Shown: positions 21,539 through 31,163, numbered from the stretch's first letter. The stretch is DNA of 64,000 nt from an uncultured Solirubrobacteraceae bacterium (GCA_902806205.1 CADCVR010000096.1:1-64000), one strand, 5' to 3'. Numbers and translations: made by a program. Notes: generated by a model not told the origin, from the letters alone.

Positions 21539-21802
21539 GGACGCGGGAACGCCGAACGGCCACGCTGGAGGCGCGGCCGCAGACGCCTGGGCACTCTAGC
21601 CGCGCCCCCGGTGAGGGCTCAGGTATCGTCGCCGCCTGGTGTTGCGGGCTTCGGCGCCCCACGGAGACCGCGCGACGGCTTGACACGTTCTGTGCCATCT
21701 GGACCGAAAAGACGTCCGAATCGCGCTGGGCTGCGTTAGGGAACTCAGGGGGTCACGTCACCCCACACACGATGCGGCCGCCGCGCGCCGCGAAGGAGAC
21801 AT

Positions 21803-22621
21803 ATGTCTGAAGTCAACAACCACATCTTCGACACGATCGACCGGCAGAACAAGCACGAGAGTGCGCATACGCGCCGGACGCTCATCAAGACGACCGCTGC
21901 CGCCATGGGCTCCATGGGCCTGCTCGGGTTCGCCGCGAACGAGGCTGCCGCACAGGGTCCCGACACCGACCCGCCCAACACCGTCGAGAACCTCGCCGCC
22001 GTGGCCGCCACCGCCGAGGTCCTCGCGACCATCGTCAACACGGTCGGCGTCGAGCGCCTCGGGTCCCGCATGGACGAGGTGACGCGGCGCAACGTGGCCG
22101 CCGCCGCCCAGCAGGAGAAGAACCACTACGAGCTCCTGACCTCCGACGCCGTCGGCGGCAAGGCCGTCACCAAGACGATCTTCGTCCCGAACGAGATCTT
22201 CGCGAGCCCCGAGAACCTGCTGACCGCACTGGTCGTCGGCGACCAGGTCTTCGTCAACGCCTACCTGCTGGCCACGACGGTCTTCGCCCGTATGGGCACG
22301 CTCGCCGGCTCGAAGTTCGCCCGCTACACGGCCGAGATCATGGCGGTCGAGTCCGTCCACCGCGCGCTGGCCCTCCAGTCGCTCGGGCGCCTGGGCAACG
22401 ACCGCGCCTACGCGAAGTTCGGCCAGCGCGAGGCCGTCGGCGGCCTGCCCACGACGGGTCAGGGCGGCTTCTACCGCATCACGGACGCCGTCGCCGTGCT
22501 GGAGTCGGCCGGCTTCGGCTTCGGCAAGGCCGGCTCGAAGCCGGGCACCGCGTTCGAGTACGACGTCGTGGCGGCGCGCACCCCGGTCGTCCCGGGCGTC
22601 AACACGCTCTCGATCTCCTAA
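21803..22621 (+). CDS. ferritin-like domain protein with Tat-type signal
   Basis: AAGGAG SD; RRTLIKTTAAAMGSMGLLGFAA leader; helical body with AAAQQEKNHYELL and AEIMAVESVHRA ferritin-like ligand motifs. Confidence 0.8.
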   Translation: MSEVNNHIFDTIDRQNKHESAHTRRTLIKTTAAAMGSMGLLGFAANEAAAQGPDTDPPNTVENLAAVAATAEVLATIVNTVGVERLGSRMDEVTRRNVAAAAQQEKNHYELLTSDAVGGKAVTKTIFVPNEIFASPENLLTALVVGDQVFVNAYLLATTVFARMGTLAGSKFARYTAEIMAVESVHRALALQSLGRLGNDRAYAKFGQREAVGGLPTTGQGGFYRITDAVAVLESAGFGFGKAGSKPGTAFEYDVVAARTPVVPGVNTLSIS

Positions 22622-22654
22622 GGGGAGTTCAGCGCCCCCGGGCGCACTGCTGTT

Positions 22655-22686
22655 CACGAAGGGCCGCTCATGAGCGGCCCTTCGTG
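22655..22686. terminator. 32-bp perfect palindrome, bidirectional terminator
   Basis: CACGAAGGGCCGCTCA/TGAGCGGCCCTTCGTG between convergent ferritin-like gene and pth. Confidence 0.8.
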
Positions 22687-22689
22687 CGT

Positions 22690-23271
22690 TCAGCCCGGCT
22701 CGGCGGCGTGCTCGATGATCTGCTCGACCGCCGCGCAGGCCTCGTCGACGAGCGCCTCGACCTCGGGCGTGGACTGCCGCCAGGCGCCGAGCACGTAGGC
22801 CGCCACGATCTCCGGATCGGTCGAGTCGGGGCGCCCGACGCCGATGCGCACGCGCTGGAAGTCCGACGAGGCGAATCCCGCCTTGAGCGACTTGAGCCCG
22901 TTGTGGCCCGCGAGGCCGCCGCCGAGGCGCGTGCGGACGTCGCCGAACTTCAGGTCGATCTCGTCGTGGATCGCGACGACGCGGTCGAGCGGGACCTTGA
23001 GCGCCCCGCGAGCGGGGCCGGCGGCCCGGCCGGACTCGTTCATGTAGGTCTGCGGCAGGAGCACCCCGACGCGAGGGCCGCCGGGCATCGTCCTCCCGTC
23101 GGCGTACAGGCCCGCCCACTTCTTCTTCTGACCTCCCAGGTCCCACCGCGCGACGAGCGCCTGCGCGACCTGGAAGCCGACGTTGTGCGGCGTGCCGTCG
23201 TACTTCGCCCCGGGATTGCCGAGGCCGACGACGAGCCAGTCGACGGGAGCGCTCCCGCCCCCGAACCGCAC
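22690..23271 (-). CDS. pth: peptidyl-tRNA hydrolase
   Basis: WLVVGLGNPGAKYDGTPHNVGFQVAQAL; GGGLAGHNGLKSL. Confidence 0.95.
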   Translation of the reverse strand: MRFGGGSAPVDWLVVGLGNPGAKYDGTPHNVGFQVAQALVARWDLGGQKKKWAGLYADGRTMPGGPRVGVLLPQTYMNESGRAAGPARGALKVPLDRVVAIHDEIDLKFGDVRTRLGGGLAGHNGLKSLKAGFASSDFQRVRIGVGRPDSTDPEIVAAYVLGAWRQSTPEVEALVDEACAAVEQIIEHAAEPG

Positions 23272-23278
23272 GGTCGGG

Positions 23279-23971
23279 CTACTCGGCCGGGGCCTCGCCT
23301 TCGTGAGCGGCCTCCGCCTCGTCCTCCCCGGCTGCCTCGACCTCGGACTCCTCGCCCACGACCTCGGTCTCCGTCTCGAGCTCGTCGAGCTCGGCCTGGC
23401 TGCGCGGCGCGGTGATCGTGTACAGCGGCGTCTCGCCGGCCGTCTCGTCGAGGACGAGCGTCACGCCGGCGGGCGCGGCCAGCGCGTCGAGGAAGACGGT
23501 GTCGCCCATCTGCGCCTCGGAGACGTCGAACTCGATCGTCTCGGGGATGTCGCCCGGCAGCGACTCGACGGTGACCTCCCGCGTCGGCTGCTCGAGGATG
23601 CCGCCCTCCTTGACGCCCGGAGCCTCGTCGGAGCCCGTCAGCGTGATCGAGACGAGCGCCTCGATCGGCTTGTTGACGTCGACGCGGACGAGATCGACGT
23701 GGGTGATCTCGCCACGGACGGGGTGGACCTGCGACTCCTTGAGCACAGCGTTGGTCGTCCGCCCGTCGAGGTCGATCTCCAGCACGGCCCCCGTCGCGGC
23801 CAGCGCGTGGCGGAGCTCGAGCGCGTCCACGGAGAAGGCGAGGTTCTCACGATCGCGCCCGTAGAGGATCCCGGGGATCATCCCCTCGCGGCGCAGACGT
23901 CGCGTCGAACGCGAGTGGCCGATCTCGCGGGAGGCGATCTTCAGGGTGGTGGAGTCGATCTCGGTTGCCAT
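23279..23971 (-). CDS. rplY: 50S ribosomal protein L25/general stress protein Ctc
   Basis: REIGHSRSTRRLRREGMIPGILYGRD; adjacent to pth. Confidence 0.93.
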   Translation of the reverse strand: MATEIDSTTLKIASREIGHSRSTRRLRREGMIPGILYGRDRENLAFSVDALELRHALAATGAVLEIDLDGRTTNAVLKESQVHPVRGEITHVDLVRVDVNKPIEALVSITLTGSDEAPGVKEGGILEQPTREVTVESLPGDIPETIEFDVSEAQMGDTVFLDALAAPAGVTLVLDETAGETPLYTITAPRSQAELDELETETEVVGEESEVEAAGEDEAEAAHEGEAPAE

Positions 23972-24012
23972 GAGCGGCTCCGGATGGTAGCGGCCGTCGG
24001 ACGCCGGAGCCG

Positions 24013-25905
24013 TCAGCCTCCCTCGAGCTGGTCGACGCCCCGGAACAGCCGCTGGACCTCACCGAACGCGGGCTTGCGCTGTCCGTTGAAGGTGATCAGG
24101 CCCTTCTGGTGGATGGGCGACATCGGGCGCGGGTTGCCCCCCTCCCACCCCGGCCGCACCCGAAACTCCTCCAGCGCCCAGTAGATCGCGCCGGCCAGCC
24201 ACGGCCGCGTCGCGTAGACCCCGAGGTGATAGTTGACGAAGTCGGACTGGAACTCATAGGTGCCCTTCTCCTCCACGGGCCCGTTGCGGTTGGCTTCCGC
24301 GCCGAACTCCGTCACGAGGACGGCCTTCTTCGGGTAGCAGGCGTGCACCGAGTCGAGGTACTGGCCCAGGAGCTCGCGGTCGGCGATCTGACCGTTGGGG
24401 CCGGGGTACCAGCCGAAGTACTCGTTGACCCCGAGCACGTCGAGCGGTCCGTACCCGGCCTGACAGCCCGCAGCCGGATAGCCGGCCACGGCGTAGCCGA
24501 CGGGCCGCGTCGGGTCCAGGCGCTTGGCCGAGCGCACGGCGCGGGCGATGTAGAAGCTCTGGACGGGGCCCGGGCGCGCCGACAGCTCGTTGCCGATGGA
24601 CCACACGATGATCGACGGGTGGTTCTGGTTCGTGAGGATGTTCTTCTCGAGCTCACGGGCGGCGAGCTTGCGGACCTCCAGCTTGGCGAGCGCCTCGGTC
24701 TTCAACGCGTAGACCGGGATCTCGCTCCAGACCATCACGCCCTGCCGGTCGGCGAGCTCGTGCGTGTACGGGTGCAGGGGGTAGTGCGAGCGCATCAGCG
24801 TGGCCCCGAGCTCCTTGGTCTCGGCGACCTCTCGCGCGCGGATCCGGTTCGTGATCGCAAAGCCGAGCTTCGGGTCGTCCTCGTGCAGGCCGACTCCGCG
24901 GAAGTTCAGCTTCTTGCCGTTCAGCAGCCAGTTGCCGTCGACGACCTTGACCGAGCGGATTCCCGTCTTGAGCCGGTAGCGCTGCAGCAGTCGCCGTTTC
25001 GCGCCCGCGGCCGTCGCGCGGAGGTCGACGTCGTACAGGTTGGGGCGCTCGGGCGACCAGAGCCGCGGGTCGCCGATGCGCAGCCGTCGCGTCACCGTGG
25101 CGAAGCGTTTGGCTCCGACGGCGACCGTGCCGAAGTTGACCTTGCGGTCGCCGAAGCGCCCCGTGATCCTCATCCGCGTGGCGTCGGTGGCGAAGTTGCG
25201 CACGGTCAGGCGGAAGTTGACGCTGGCCGCGCAGCTCGCGCACGGCAGGTCGGGGCGCACCTGGACGGTGGAGAAGTCGACGCGATCCACGCGGCGGAGG
25301 TAGACCTCGCGCAGGATGCCGCCGTAGTTCCACCAGCCGCCCGTCGGCTTGCCCGCGACGGACAGGCCCGACGGCGGGAAGTCGGTGGTCAGGCGCTTGT
25401 TCTCGACGCGGACGACCAGGCGGTTCATCCCGCCGCGCTTGAGCACCGACGGGGGCAGGCGCAGCTCGAAGGGCAGGTAGGCCCCCTTGTTGGAGCCGAC
25501 GAGCCTCCCGTTCAAGTAGACACGTGAGCGGTAGTTGACCGACTCGAAGCGGGTGACCCAGCTGAGCGCCGCCTTGGCCGAGGGCAGCTTGAAGTCCTTG
25601 CGGTACCAGCCGACGCCGCCCATGAAGGACTCGACGCTCTCGTCCGTCGCGTTCCACGCGTTGGGGACGCTCGTCGGGCTCCAGCCGTCACGCCTCGTCT
25701 GCTTGGCGAAGCCATCCTTGAGGCCGACGTTGCCGGGATCGAGGCGGAAGAGCCACTCGCCGTCCAGGAGGAAGCGACCGTTCGGGCCGGAGTCGTACAG
25801 CGCCTGCTCGTCGGGAGCACCTGCCGCCTGGGCCGCGCCGGGGCCGAGCGTGGCGCCCAGAAGCGTCAGCAGGGTGGACAGGACGGCGAGACGGGTGAGG
25901 GACAT
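24013..25905 (-). CDS. secreted glycoside hydrolase family 2 protein (beta-glucuronidase/galactosidase-like)
   Basis: signal peptide; HEDDPKLG, RSHYPLHPYTHELADRQGVMVWSEIPVY, IIVWSIGNELS, VLVTEFGAEA. Confidence 0.9.
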   Translation of the reverse strand: MSLTRLAVLSTLLTLLGATLGPGAAQAAGAPDEQALYDSGPNGRFLLDGEWLFRLDPGNVGLKDGFAKQTRRDGWSPTSVPNAWNATDESVESFMGGVGWYRKDFKLPSAKAALSWVTRFESVNYRSRVYLNGRLVGSNKGAYLPFELRLPPSVLKRGGMNRLVVRVENKRLTTDFPPSGLSVAGKPTGGWWNYGGILREVYLRRVDRVDFSTVQVRPDLPCASCAASVNFRLTVRNFATDATRMRITGRFGDRKVNFGTVAVGAKRFATVTRRLRIGDPRLWSPERPNLYDVDLRATAAGAKRRLLQRYRLKTGIRSVKVVDGNWLLNGKKLNFRGVGLHEDDPKLGFAITNRIRAREVAETKELGATLMRSHYPLHPYTHELADRQGVMVWSEIPVYALKTEALAKLEVRKLAARELEKNILTNQNHPSIIVWSIGNELSARPGPVQSFYIARAVRSAKRLDPTRPVGYAVAGYPAAGCQAGYGPLDVLGVNEYFGWYPGPNGQIADRELLGQYLDSVHACYPKKAVLVTEFGAEANRNGPVEEKGTYEFQSDFVNYHLGVYATRPWLAGAIYWALEEFRVRPGWEGGNPRPMSPIHQKGLITFNGQRKPAFGEVQRLFRGVDQLEGG

Positions 25906-25911
25906 GAGGGA

Positions 25912-26409
25912 TCAGCAGCTCTTCTCGGGAGGCACGGGCGCGCTGAGGCGCAGGAGGGTAACGGAGGCACCGGAGAGCAAGCTCCAGCGGCGACGGACGG
26001 TGATGCACTGCACGACGGCCTCGCCGCCGGAGGTGGCATCGGCGGCCCAGGCCACCCGTGAGGGGGCGGTGCGCTCGCCCAGGGTGAAGTTCGCGGCCGA
26101 GTCCAGCCGGAGGATCTTGACGTCGCCGGGGCGCTGGAGGGTCGAGACCGTCGCCTCCACGCGCCTCGCGCACGGGCCGGCGCAGCCCTCCAGGCGTCGG
26201 AGGACGGCGTCCGAGTCGCCGCGCGCCTCGTCCTGCAGCAGCGCGTAGACGGCGGCACGCTCGGCGTTCTCGGCGGTGAGGAAGCGAGCGAGCTGGAACG
26301 AGATCGCGACGAACGCGATCACGCCCAGCGCGATGAGGATCCCGCGTCGTCGCACCGGGCTACAGGAACTCCGCCCGCGCGGAGAAGTTGCGCGCTGCGG
26401 GCCGACCAT
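25912..26409 (-). CDS. hypothetical membrane-anchored protein
   Basis: N-terminal TM (GILIALGVIAFVAISFQLARFLT); stop 7 nt before the GH2 start, same strand. Confidence 0.6.
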   Translation of the reverse strand: MVGPQRATSPRGRSSCSPVRRRGILIALGVIAFVAISFQLARFLTAENAERAAVYALLQDEARGDSDAVLRRLEGCAGPCARRVEATVSTLQRPGDVKILRLDSAANFTLGERTAPSRVAWAADATSGGEAVVQCITVRRRWSLLSGASVTLLRLSAPVPPEKSC

Positions 26410-26489
26410 GCGCCGGCAGCGCTCCCGCCCGGCTCTCTAGAGACGAGCGGTGCGCCGAGGACACCGTCTCGCGGCACCCGAACGGCTTC

Positions 26490-27212
26490 TCAGCCCGTCT
26501 CGCCGAGGCCGTCCGGGTCGTTGAGCTCGAGGAAGCGGCGAACGCTGGCCTCCTGCTGGTCGAGGCGCTCGCCGACGCGCCGCGCGTGCTCGGAGGCACG
26601 CTCGGCGAAATCCTCGAGGCAGCGCTCCGGGTCGTCGGGCAGGGGGTACACGTGCGCGACGTCCTGCTGGGCGCAGGCGATGCCCATCGGGGGCAGCCCG
26701 AGCGCGAGCGTGCGGGCCGAGCACACCGGGGCCACGGTCAGGTGGTGCTCGGGATCGACGAGGGCCACGGGCATGAGGCGGTGGGCGGGCAGGGCGAGGC
26801 GCAACTCGATCGAGCGGTCGACGTCGACGGGACTGTCGGCCAGGGCGGCGAGCGCGTCGCGCCAGATGGCCAGGACCGTGTCGGCGGCCTGCAGGGCGTC
26901 GCGCAGCGCGCGCGCCTGCACGGCGTAGAGGTGCTCGGCCTCCTCGCGTGAGTCGGCGCCGGCCAGGTCGAGATCGCAGGGCACCCGGAGCATCTCGCGC
27001 GCCGTGATCGCGTCGCCGGCACCGCGGCCACCGTGCGCGACGTAGGTCTGGATCGTGCCGAGGTCGCGGCGGCCGTGGAAGACCACGGTGAGTGCCTGGC
27101 TGAGCGGCAGGCCCTCGACGCGCAGGGCCACCGCCGCCGAGGCGTCCGGGTCCAGGAGCGCTCGCGCGAGCAGCTCGTCGGCGCCGTCGTGGTGCTGGTC
27201 TGGGTCCTGCAT
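26490..27212 (-). CDS. hypothetical protein
   Basis: 241-codon frame starting MQDPDQHHDGADELLARALL; the longer 729-aa ORF is not credible. Confidence 0.55.
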   Translation of the reverse strand: MQDPDQHHDGADELLARALLDPDASAAVALRVEGLPLSQALTVVFHGRRDLGTIQTYVAHGGRGAGDAITAREMLRVPCDLDLAGADSREEAEHLYAVQARALRDALQAADTVLAIWRDALAALADSPVDVDRSIELRLALPAHRLMPVALVDPEHHLTVAPVCSARTLALGLPPMGIACAQQDVAHVYPLPDDPERCLEDFAERASEHARRVGERLDQQEASVRRFLELNDPDGLGETG

Positions 27213-27296
27213 CTGCTCATCCTCTCGCTCGCGGTGCACGATTCTCTTCGACCGCGCGGCGGAAGAACAGGAGGTACCGGTATACCCTCCGGCGAG

Positions 27297-27593
27297 ATGA
27301 AGCTCATCTACAAGCCGTTCGGGATCATCATCGGGCTGCTGTCCGGACTGGTCGCCTCGAAGATCTTCTCCGCGATCTGGGGGATCTTCGACAAAGAGGA
27401 GCCGCCCAAGCCGACGACCCGCGACACCTCGTGGCCGAAGGTCATCGGCGCAGCTGCGGTGCAGGGCGTGACCTTCAAGGTGACGCGTGCCATCGTCGAT
27501 CGCCACACGGCGAAGGGCTTTGCCTTCCTGACGGGCGTGTGGCCCGGCCCGAAGAAGACGGAGAAGAGCCAGGCGGCCGCGGCGGTGCGGTAG
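27297..27593 (+). CDS. DUF4235-type small membrane protein
   Basis: MKLIYKPFGIIIGLLSGLVASKIFSAIWGIFDKEEPPKPTTRD. Confidence 0.8.
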   Translation: MKLIYKPFGIIIGLLSGLVASKIFSAIWGIFDKEEPPKPTTRDTSWPKVIGAAAVQGVTFKVTRAIVDRHTAKGFAFLTGVWPGPKKTEKSQAAAAVR

Positions 27594-27616
27594 GCCCTGC
27601 TGCTCAACCCGCTGAC

Positions 27617-27931
27617 TCAACGCCGGGCGCGCACGACGAACCCGCGGGCGTGCAGCGTGACCAGCGAATCCTCGAAGGCGGTGAAGTCCTGAGCGAGCAG
27701 GTGGTCGATCGGCCGCCCTGCGGGCCCCGCGGTCCGCAGCCAGCGCTTCAGCGCGTCGCCCTGCACCCGCTCGGCGGCCTCCTCGGTGAGCGCGAGCAGG
27801 ATCGGGAGCTGCGGCTTGTCGTCGAGGTCCCCGCCGACGACGGAGAGCGGATCGGCTCCGAGCACCTGCAGCAGCTCGTCCTCGCTCAGGCCGAGGCGCT
27901 GCATGAGGACGGCCGCGGCGGTCGAGGACAC
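27617..27931 (-). CDS. hypothetical protein
   Basis: frame LMQRLGLSEDELLQVLGADPLSVVGGDLDDKPQLPILLALTEEAAERV; start uncertain. Confidence 0.5.
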   Translation of the reverse strand: MSSTAAAVLMQRLGLSEDELLQVLGADPLSVVGGDLDDKPQLPILLALTEEAAERVQGDALKRWLRTAGPAGRPIDHLLAQDFTAFEDSLVTLHARGFVVRARR

Positions 27932-27963
27932 CTGCGGATGGTCGCAGCCCGGACGGGGTAGGT

Positions 27964-28536
27964 GTGGCTCTCGTGCGCGCGCCCGGGACCAAGCGGACCG
28001 CCCGGACCCCTGAGGGGCGCCGGTGGCGCGTCGGGCGCCGCTGGCTTCCGGCGGACCGCACGTCACTGCGGCGCCGCAGGCGCGAGGGCGACCGGCGGCG
28101 CGACGACGCCGTGGACGCCGACCCCTCCGACGTCGGCAAGCGCTCCGGCGACGGCGACGGCGGGTGGCTGGAGCGTGCGGACGGCGACGGCGGGCGCGGC
28201 TTCGACTTCGGCGACCTGCTCGACGGCGAGAGCTTCGCGATCGGACTCGTCCTGGTCGTCGTGCTCGGCCTGCTCTTCCTGCTCGTGTTCCCGCTGCTGG
28301 AGGCGGTCATCGTCGTCGTCCTCCTGGCGGGGACGGTGGCCTCCCGCGTGGTGCTGCGCCGGCCTTGGCGCGTCGAGGCGCGGCTGCTCGACGGTGACCG
28401 CCCGCGTGCGCGGGCGCACTGGGACGTCGTCGGCTTCCGCCGCTCCGGACGCGTCGCCCGTGAGGTCGCCGAGCACCTCACCGCCACGGGCGAGCTCCCG
28501 CGGCACCCGACGGACGAACTGCCCGAGCGGTCCTGA
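27964..28536 (+). CDS. hypothetical membrane protein
   Basis: central hydrophobic FAIGLVLVVVLGLLFLLVFPLLEAVIVVVLLAGTVAS. Confidence 0.6.
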   Translation: MALVRAPGTKRTARTPEGRRWRVGRRWLPADRTSLRRRRREGDRRRDDAVDADPSDVGKRSGDGDGGWLERADGDGGRGFDFGDLLDGESFAIGLVLVVVLGLLFLLVFPLLEAVIVVVLLAGTVASRVVLRRPWRVEARLLDGDRPRARAHWDVVGFRRSGRVAREVAEHLTATGELPRHPTDELPERS

Positions 28537-28632
28537 GGTAGACGCCCGGGTCGAGGGAACGGCGGTGGTGTGTTGGCGCACACGGTGGGTGTGGGTCGGG
28601 CGACCGGTACGACGGCAACGAGCGCATACCGC

Positions 28633-28699
28633 CAGGAGCCTGTTGAGGCATCGCCGCGTGGTTTCCGACGGGCGCGCAAGCATTTTCAACAGCTCCTAG
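28633..28699. repeat. internally deleted TIR element (copy C)
   Basis: CCAGGAGCCTGTTGAGGCATCGCCGCGTGG joined directly to TTTCCGACGGGCGCGCAAGCATTTTCAACAGCTCCTAG; matches both ends of copy B with the middle missing. Confidence 0.85.
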
Positions 28700-28755
28700 A
28701 TGCGGCGCCCTCGGGCCACGACATCGGCGATCGAACACGGCAGGATGGACGTCGT

Positions 28756-29742
28756 GTGATCGCGAGCCTCGACAACTTCCAGCAGCGCCACCGCATCGTC
28801 GGCTTCCCGCTGGCCGTCATCTACAAGTACTTCGACGACCAGGGCGCCTACCTTGCGGCGCTCATCACGTACTACGGGCTCATCGGGATCTTCCCGCTGC
28901 TGCTGCTCGGCTCGACGATCCTGGGCATCGTCCTGAGCGGGAACGCCGAACTGCAGCGCCAGGTTCTCGACTCGGCCTTGAGCCAGTTCCCGGTCATCGG
29001 CCGGGAACTCGGCCAGCCCGGACGCATCGGTGGCGGGACCGCCGGGCTCGTCGTCGGCGTGGTCGGCTCGCTCTACGGCGGACTCGGTGTCGCCCAGGCC
29101 GCGCAGAACGCGATGAACGCGGCGTGGTCGGTCCCGCGCAACAGCCGGCCGAACCCGTTCAAGGCACGGGCCATCAGCCTGCTGCTGCTGGCGACGGTCG
29201 GGCTCGGCGTGATCGCGACGACGGCGCTCTCGGCGGGCCTGACCAACGGCGTGGCCGGCGAGGCGCTCAGTCGCGGCAATCTCCAAGCCCTCGTGCTCGC
29301 CGCGACGACGGCGCTCAACGTGGTGATCTTCGCCGTGGCGTTTCGCCTGGCGACCGCCCGGCGGCTCCGGATGGGCGACGTGCTCCCCGGAGCGGTGCTC
29401 GCAGCGCTCTTCTACCTGGGGCTGCAGCTCTTCGGCGCGAGCTACGTCGGCTGGATCATCGACCGCTCGAGCGCGACCAGCGGCGTCTTCGCCGTCGTCC
29501 TCGGGCTCATCGCCTTCGTCTACGCCACCGCCGTCGCCGTGGTGCTGTGCGTCGAGGTCAACGTCGTCCGGGTAGAGCGGCTATGGCCCCGGGCGCTGCT
29601 GACGCCGTTCACCGACAGCGTCGACCTCACGCGGGGCGACCGCAAGGCCTACAGCCGCCAGGCCGAGGCCCAGCGGCTCAAGGGCTTCGAGGACGTCGAC
29701 GTCACCTTCGGGCCCCGCCCGAGCGACGCGAGTGAAGACTGA
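28756..29742 (+). CDS. YihY/BrkB-family membrane protein
   Basis: FPLAVIYKYFDDQGAYLAALITYYGLIGIFPLLLLGSTIL; GTG start chosen because the longer ORF reads through repeat C. Confidence 0.87.
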   Translation: MIASLDNFQQRHRIVGFPLAVIYKYFDDQGAYLAALITYYGLIGIFPLLLLGSTILGIVLSGNAELQRQVLDSALSQFPVIGRELGQPGRIGGGTAGLVVGVVGSLYGGLGVAQAAQNAMNAAWSVPRNSRPNPFKARAISLLLLATVGLGVIATTALSAGLTNGVAGEALSRGNLQALVLAATTALNVVIFAVAFRLATARRLRMGDVLPGAVLAALFYLGLQLFGASYVGWIIDRSSATSGVFAVVLGLIAFVYATAVAVVLCVEVNVVRVERLWPRALLTPFTDSVDLTRGDRKAYSRQAEAQRLKGFEDVDVTFGPRPSDASED

Positions 29743-29781
29743 AGCTCGCCGAGCGACCGGAGATCTTCCGCGGTCGGCGTC

Positions 29782-29943
29782 CTATCGAACACCTCGCTCG
29801 ACGACGATGGCGGTCGCCACACCGATCGCGCCGTTCTTGGTCCGGCGGCGGTACGGGACGTAGACGGCAGTGCGAGACGTACGCAGCCCCCTGTGCTTCC
29901 GGGCGGGGGTCGACTCGATTACCGCTACCACCGGGGTCACCAT
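29782..29943 (-). CDS. putative small basic protein (53 aa)
   Basis: strong SD AAGGAGG about 10 nt before ATG; MVTPVVAVIESTPARKHRGLRTSRTAVYVPYRRRTKNGAIGVATAIVVERGVR; otherwise empty 370-bp gap. Confidence 0.4.
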   Translation of the reverse strand: MVTPVVAVIESTPARKHRGLRTSRTAVYVPYRRRTKNGAIGVATAIVVERGVR

Positions 29944-30112
29944 CAGCGAACAGCCTCCTTGGGGGTTGAGAGAACGCCTACCATCTGTCTCCCCGCGCCG
30001 GATCGGCAACCCTCAGAGGACACATGTCCTAGCCGTCGCGCCGCTGACTCGGGCGATCTGCCGGCGCGCCGGGTGGCGCGCGGCCGCCAAGCCGGCAGGC
30101 CGGCAAGGACGG

Positions 30113-31144
30113 TCAGAACAGCTGGTTCTCGCCGCCGAACACGTCGGAGACCGAGTCGTCGGTGAAGATCGCGCGGATCGCCTCCGTCAGCAGATCGGCG
30201 CAGGAGAGCACGCGGATGTTCGCGGGTGCGCCCGGACGCAGCGGGATCGTGTCGGTGATGACGATCTCCTCGAAGGAGGAGGCGCCGAGATTCTCGAACG
30301 CGTTGCCCGAGAAGACGGCGTGGGTCGCGGCCGCGTAGACGCTGCGGGCGCCGGCCGCCAGCACGGTCTCCCCCGCCGCGCGCAGGGTGCCGGCGGTGTC
30401 GATGATGTCGTCGACGATCACGGCGGTCTTGCCCCGCACGTCGCCGATGACCGAGGCGATCTCCACGACCTGGTGGGCCGGGCGCTCCTTGTTGAGGATC
30501 GCGAGGCCGGCGCCGACCTTCGAGGCGAACGTCTTGTTGAGCTTCACCCGCCCGGCGTCCGGGGCGACGACGACGGGCTCCTCGAGGTGGATGTCCTTGA
30601 AGTACTGCGTGAGCATCATCGTCGCCGTCATGTGGTCGAGCGGAACCTGGAAGAACCCCTGGACCTGACCGGCGTGGAGATCCATGGTGACCACGCGATC
30701 GGCGCCCGCGGACTCGAGCATCCGCGCGACGAGGCGCGCGCTGATCGGCTCGCGTGGCGCGGACTTCTTGTCCTGGCGCGAGTAGCCGAACCAGGGCATG
30801 ACGGCGATGACGCGGTGAGCCGAGGCGCCGACCGCGGCGTCGATCATGATCAACAGCTCCATCAGCGCGTCGTTCGGCGTCACGCCCGTGACGGGGTTGC
30901 CGCAGGTCGACTGCACGAGGAAGACGTCGGCGCCGCGGATCGACTCCTCGTAGCGGCAGTAGACCTCGCCGGAGGAGAACGTCCTGAGCGTCACGGGGCC
31001 TCGCTCGATGCCGAGCTTCCCGGCGATCCGGTTGGCCAGCTCGGGGTTGGCGCGTCCTGAGAAGAGCATGAGCCGCTTGTCGGACTTCAGCGGCAGGCTG
31101 GTCGGAGGAGCCAAGGAGGCCTCGCTCAGGTCGACGACGTGCAC
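30113..31144 (-). CDS. prs: ribose-phosphate pyrophosphokinase
   Basis: KSDKRLMLFSGRANPELANRIAGKLG; VTMDLHAGQVQGFF; VVAPDAGRV; start uncertain. Confidence 0.93.
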   Translation of the reverse strand: MHVVDLSEASLAPPTSLPLKSDKRLMLFSGRANPELANRIAGKLGIERGPVTLRTFSSGEVYCRYEESIRGADVFLVQSTCGNPVTGVTPNDALMELLIMIDAAVGASAHRVIAVMPWFGYSRQDKKSAPREPISARLVARMLESAGADRVVTMDLHAGQVQGFFQVPLDHMTATMMLTQYFKDIHLEEPVVVAPDAGRVKLNKTFASKVGAGLAILNKERPAHQVVEIASVIGDVRGKTAVIVDDIIDTAGTLRAAGETVLAAGARSVYAAATHAVFSGNAFENLGASSFEEIVITDTIPLRPGAPANIRVLSCADLLTEAIRAIFTDDSVSDVFGGENQLF

Positions 31145-31163
31145 AGGAGGAGGAAGGGTGTCG

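Noticed and set aside
26490-28679. 729-aa minus-strand ORF
   Set aside because: Only the distal 241 codons look like a protein; the upstream part is Arg/Ser/Pro noise antisense to other genes and crosses repeat C.
28570-28755. N-terminal extension of the YihY-family protein (MLAHTVGVGRATG...)
   Set aside because: Translates through mobile-element copy C; the GTG at 28756 gives the family-like N-terminus.
29929-29943. AAGGAGGCTGTTCG upstream of the 53-aa ORF as another element end
   Set aside because: Only about 11 bp match the TIR, no second end or interior homology; better explained as a Shine-Dalgarno sequence.
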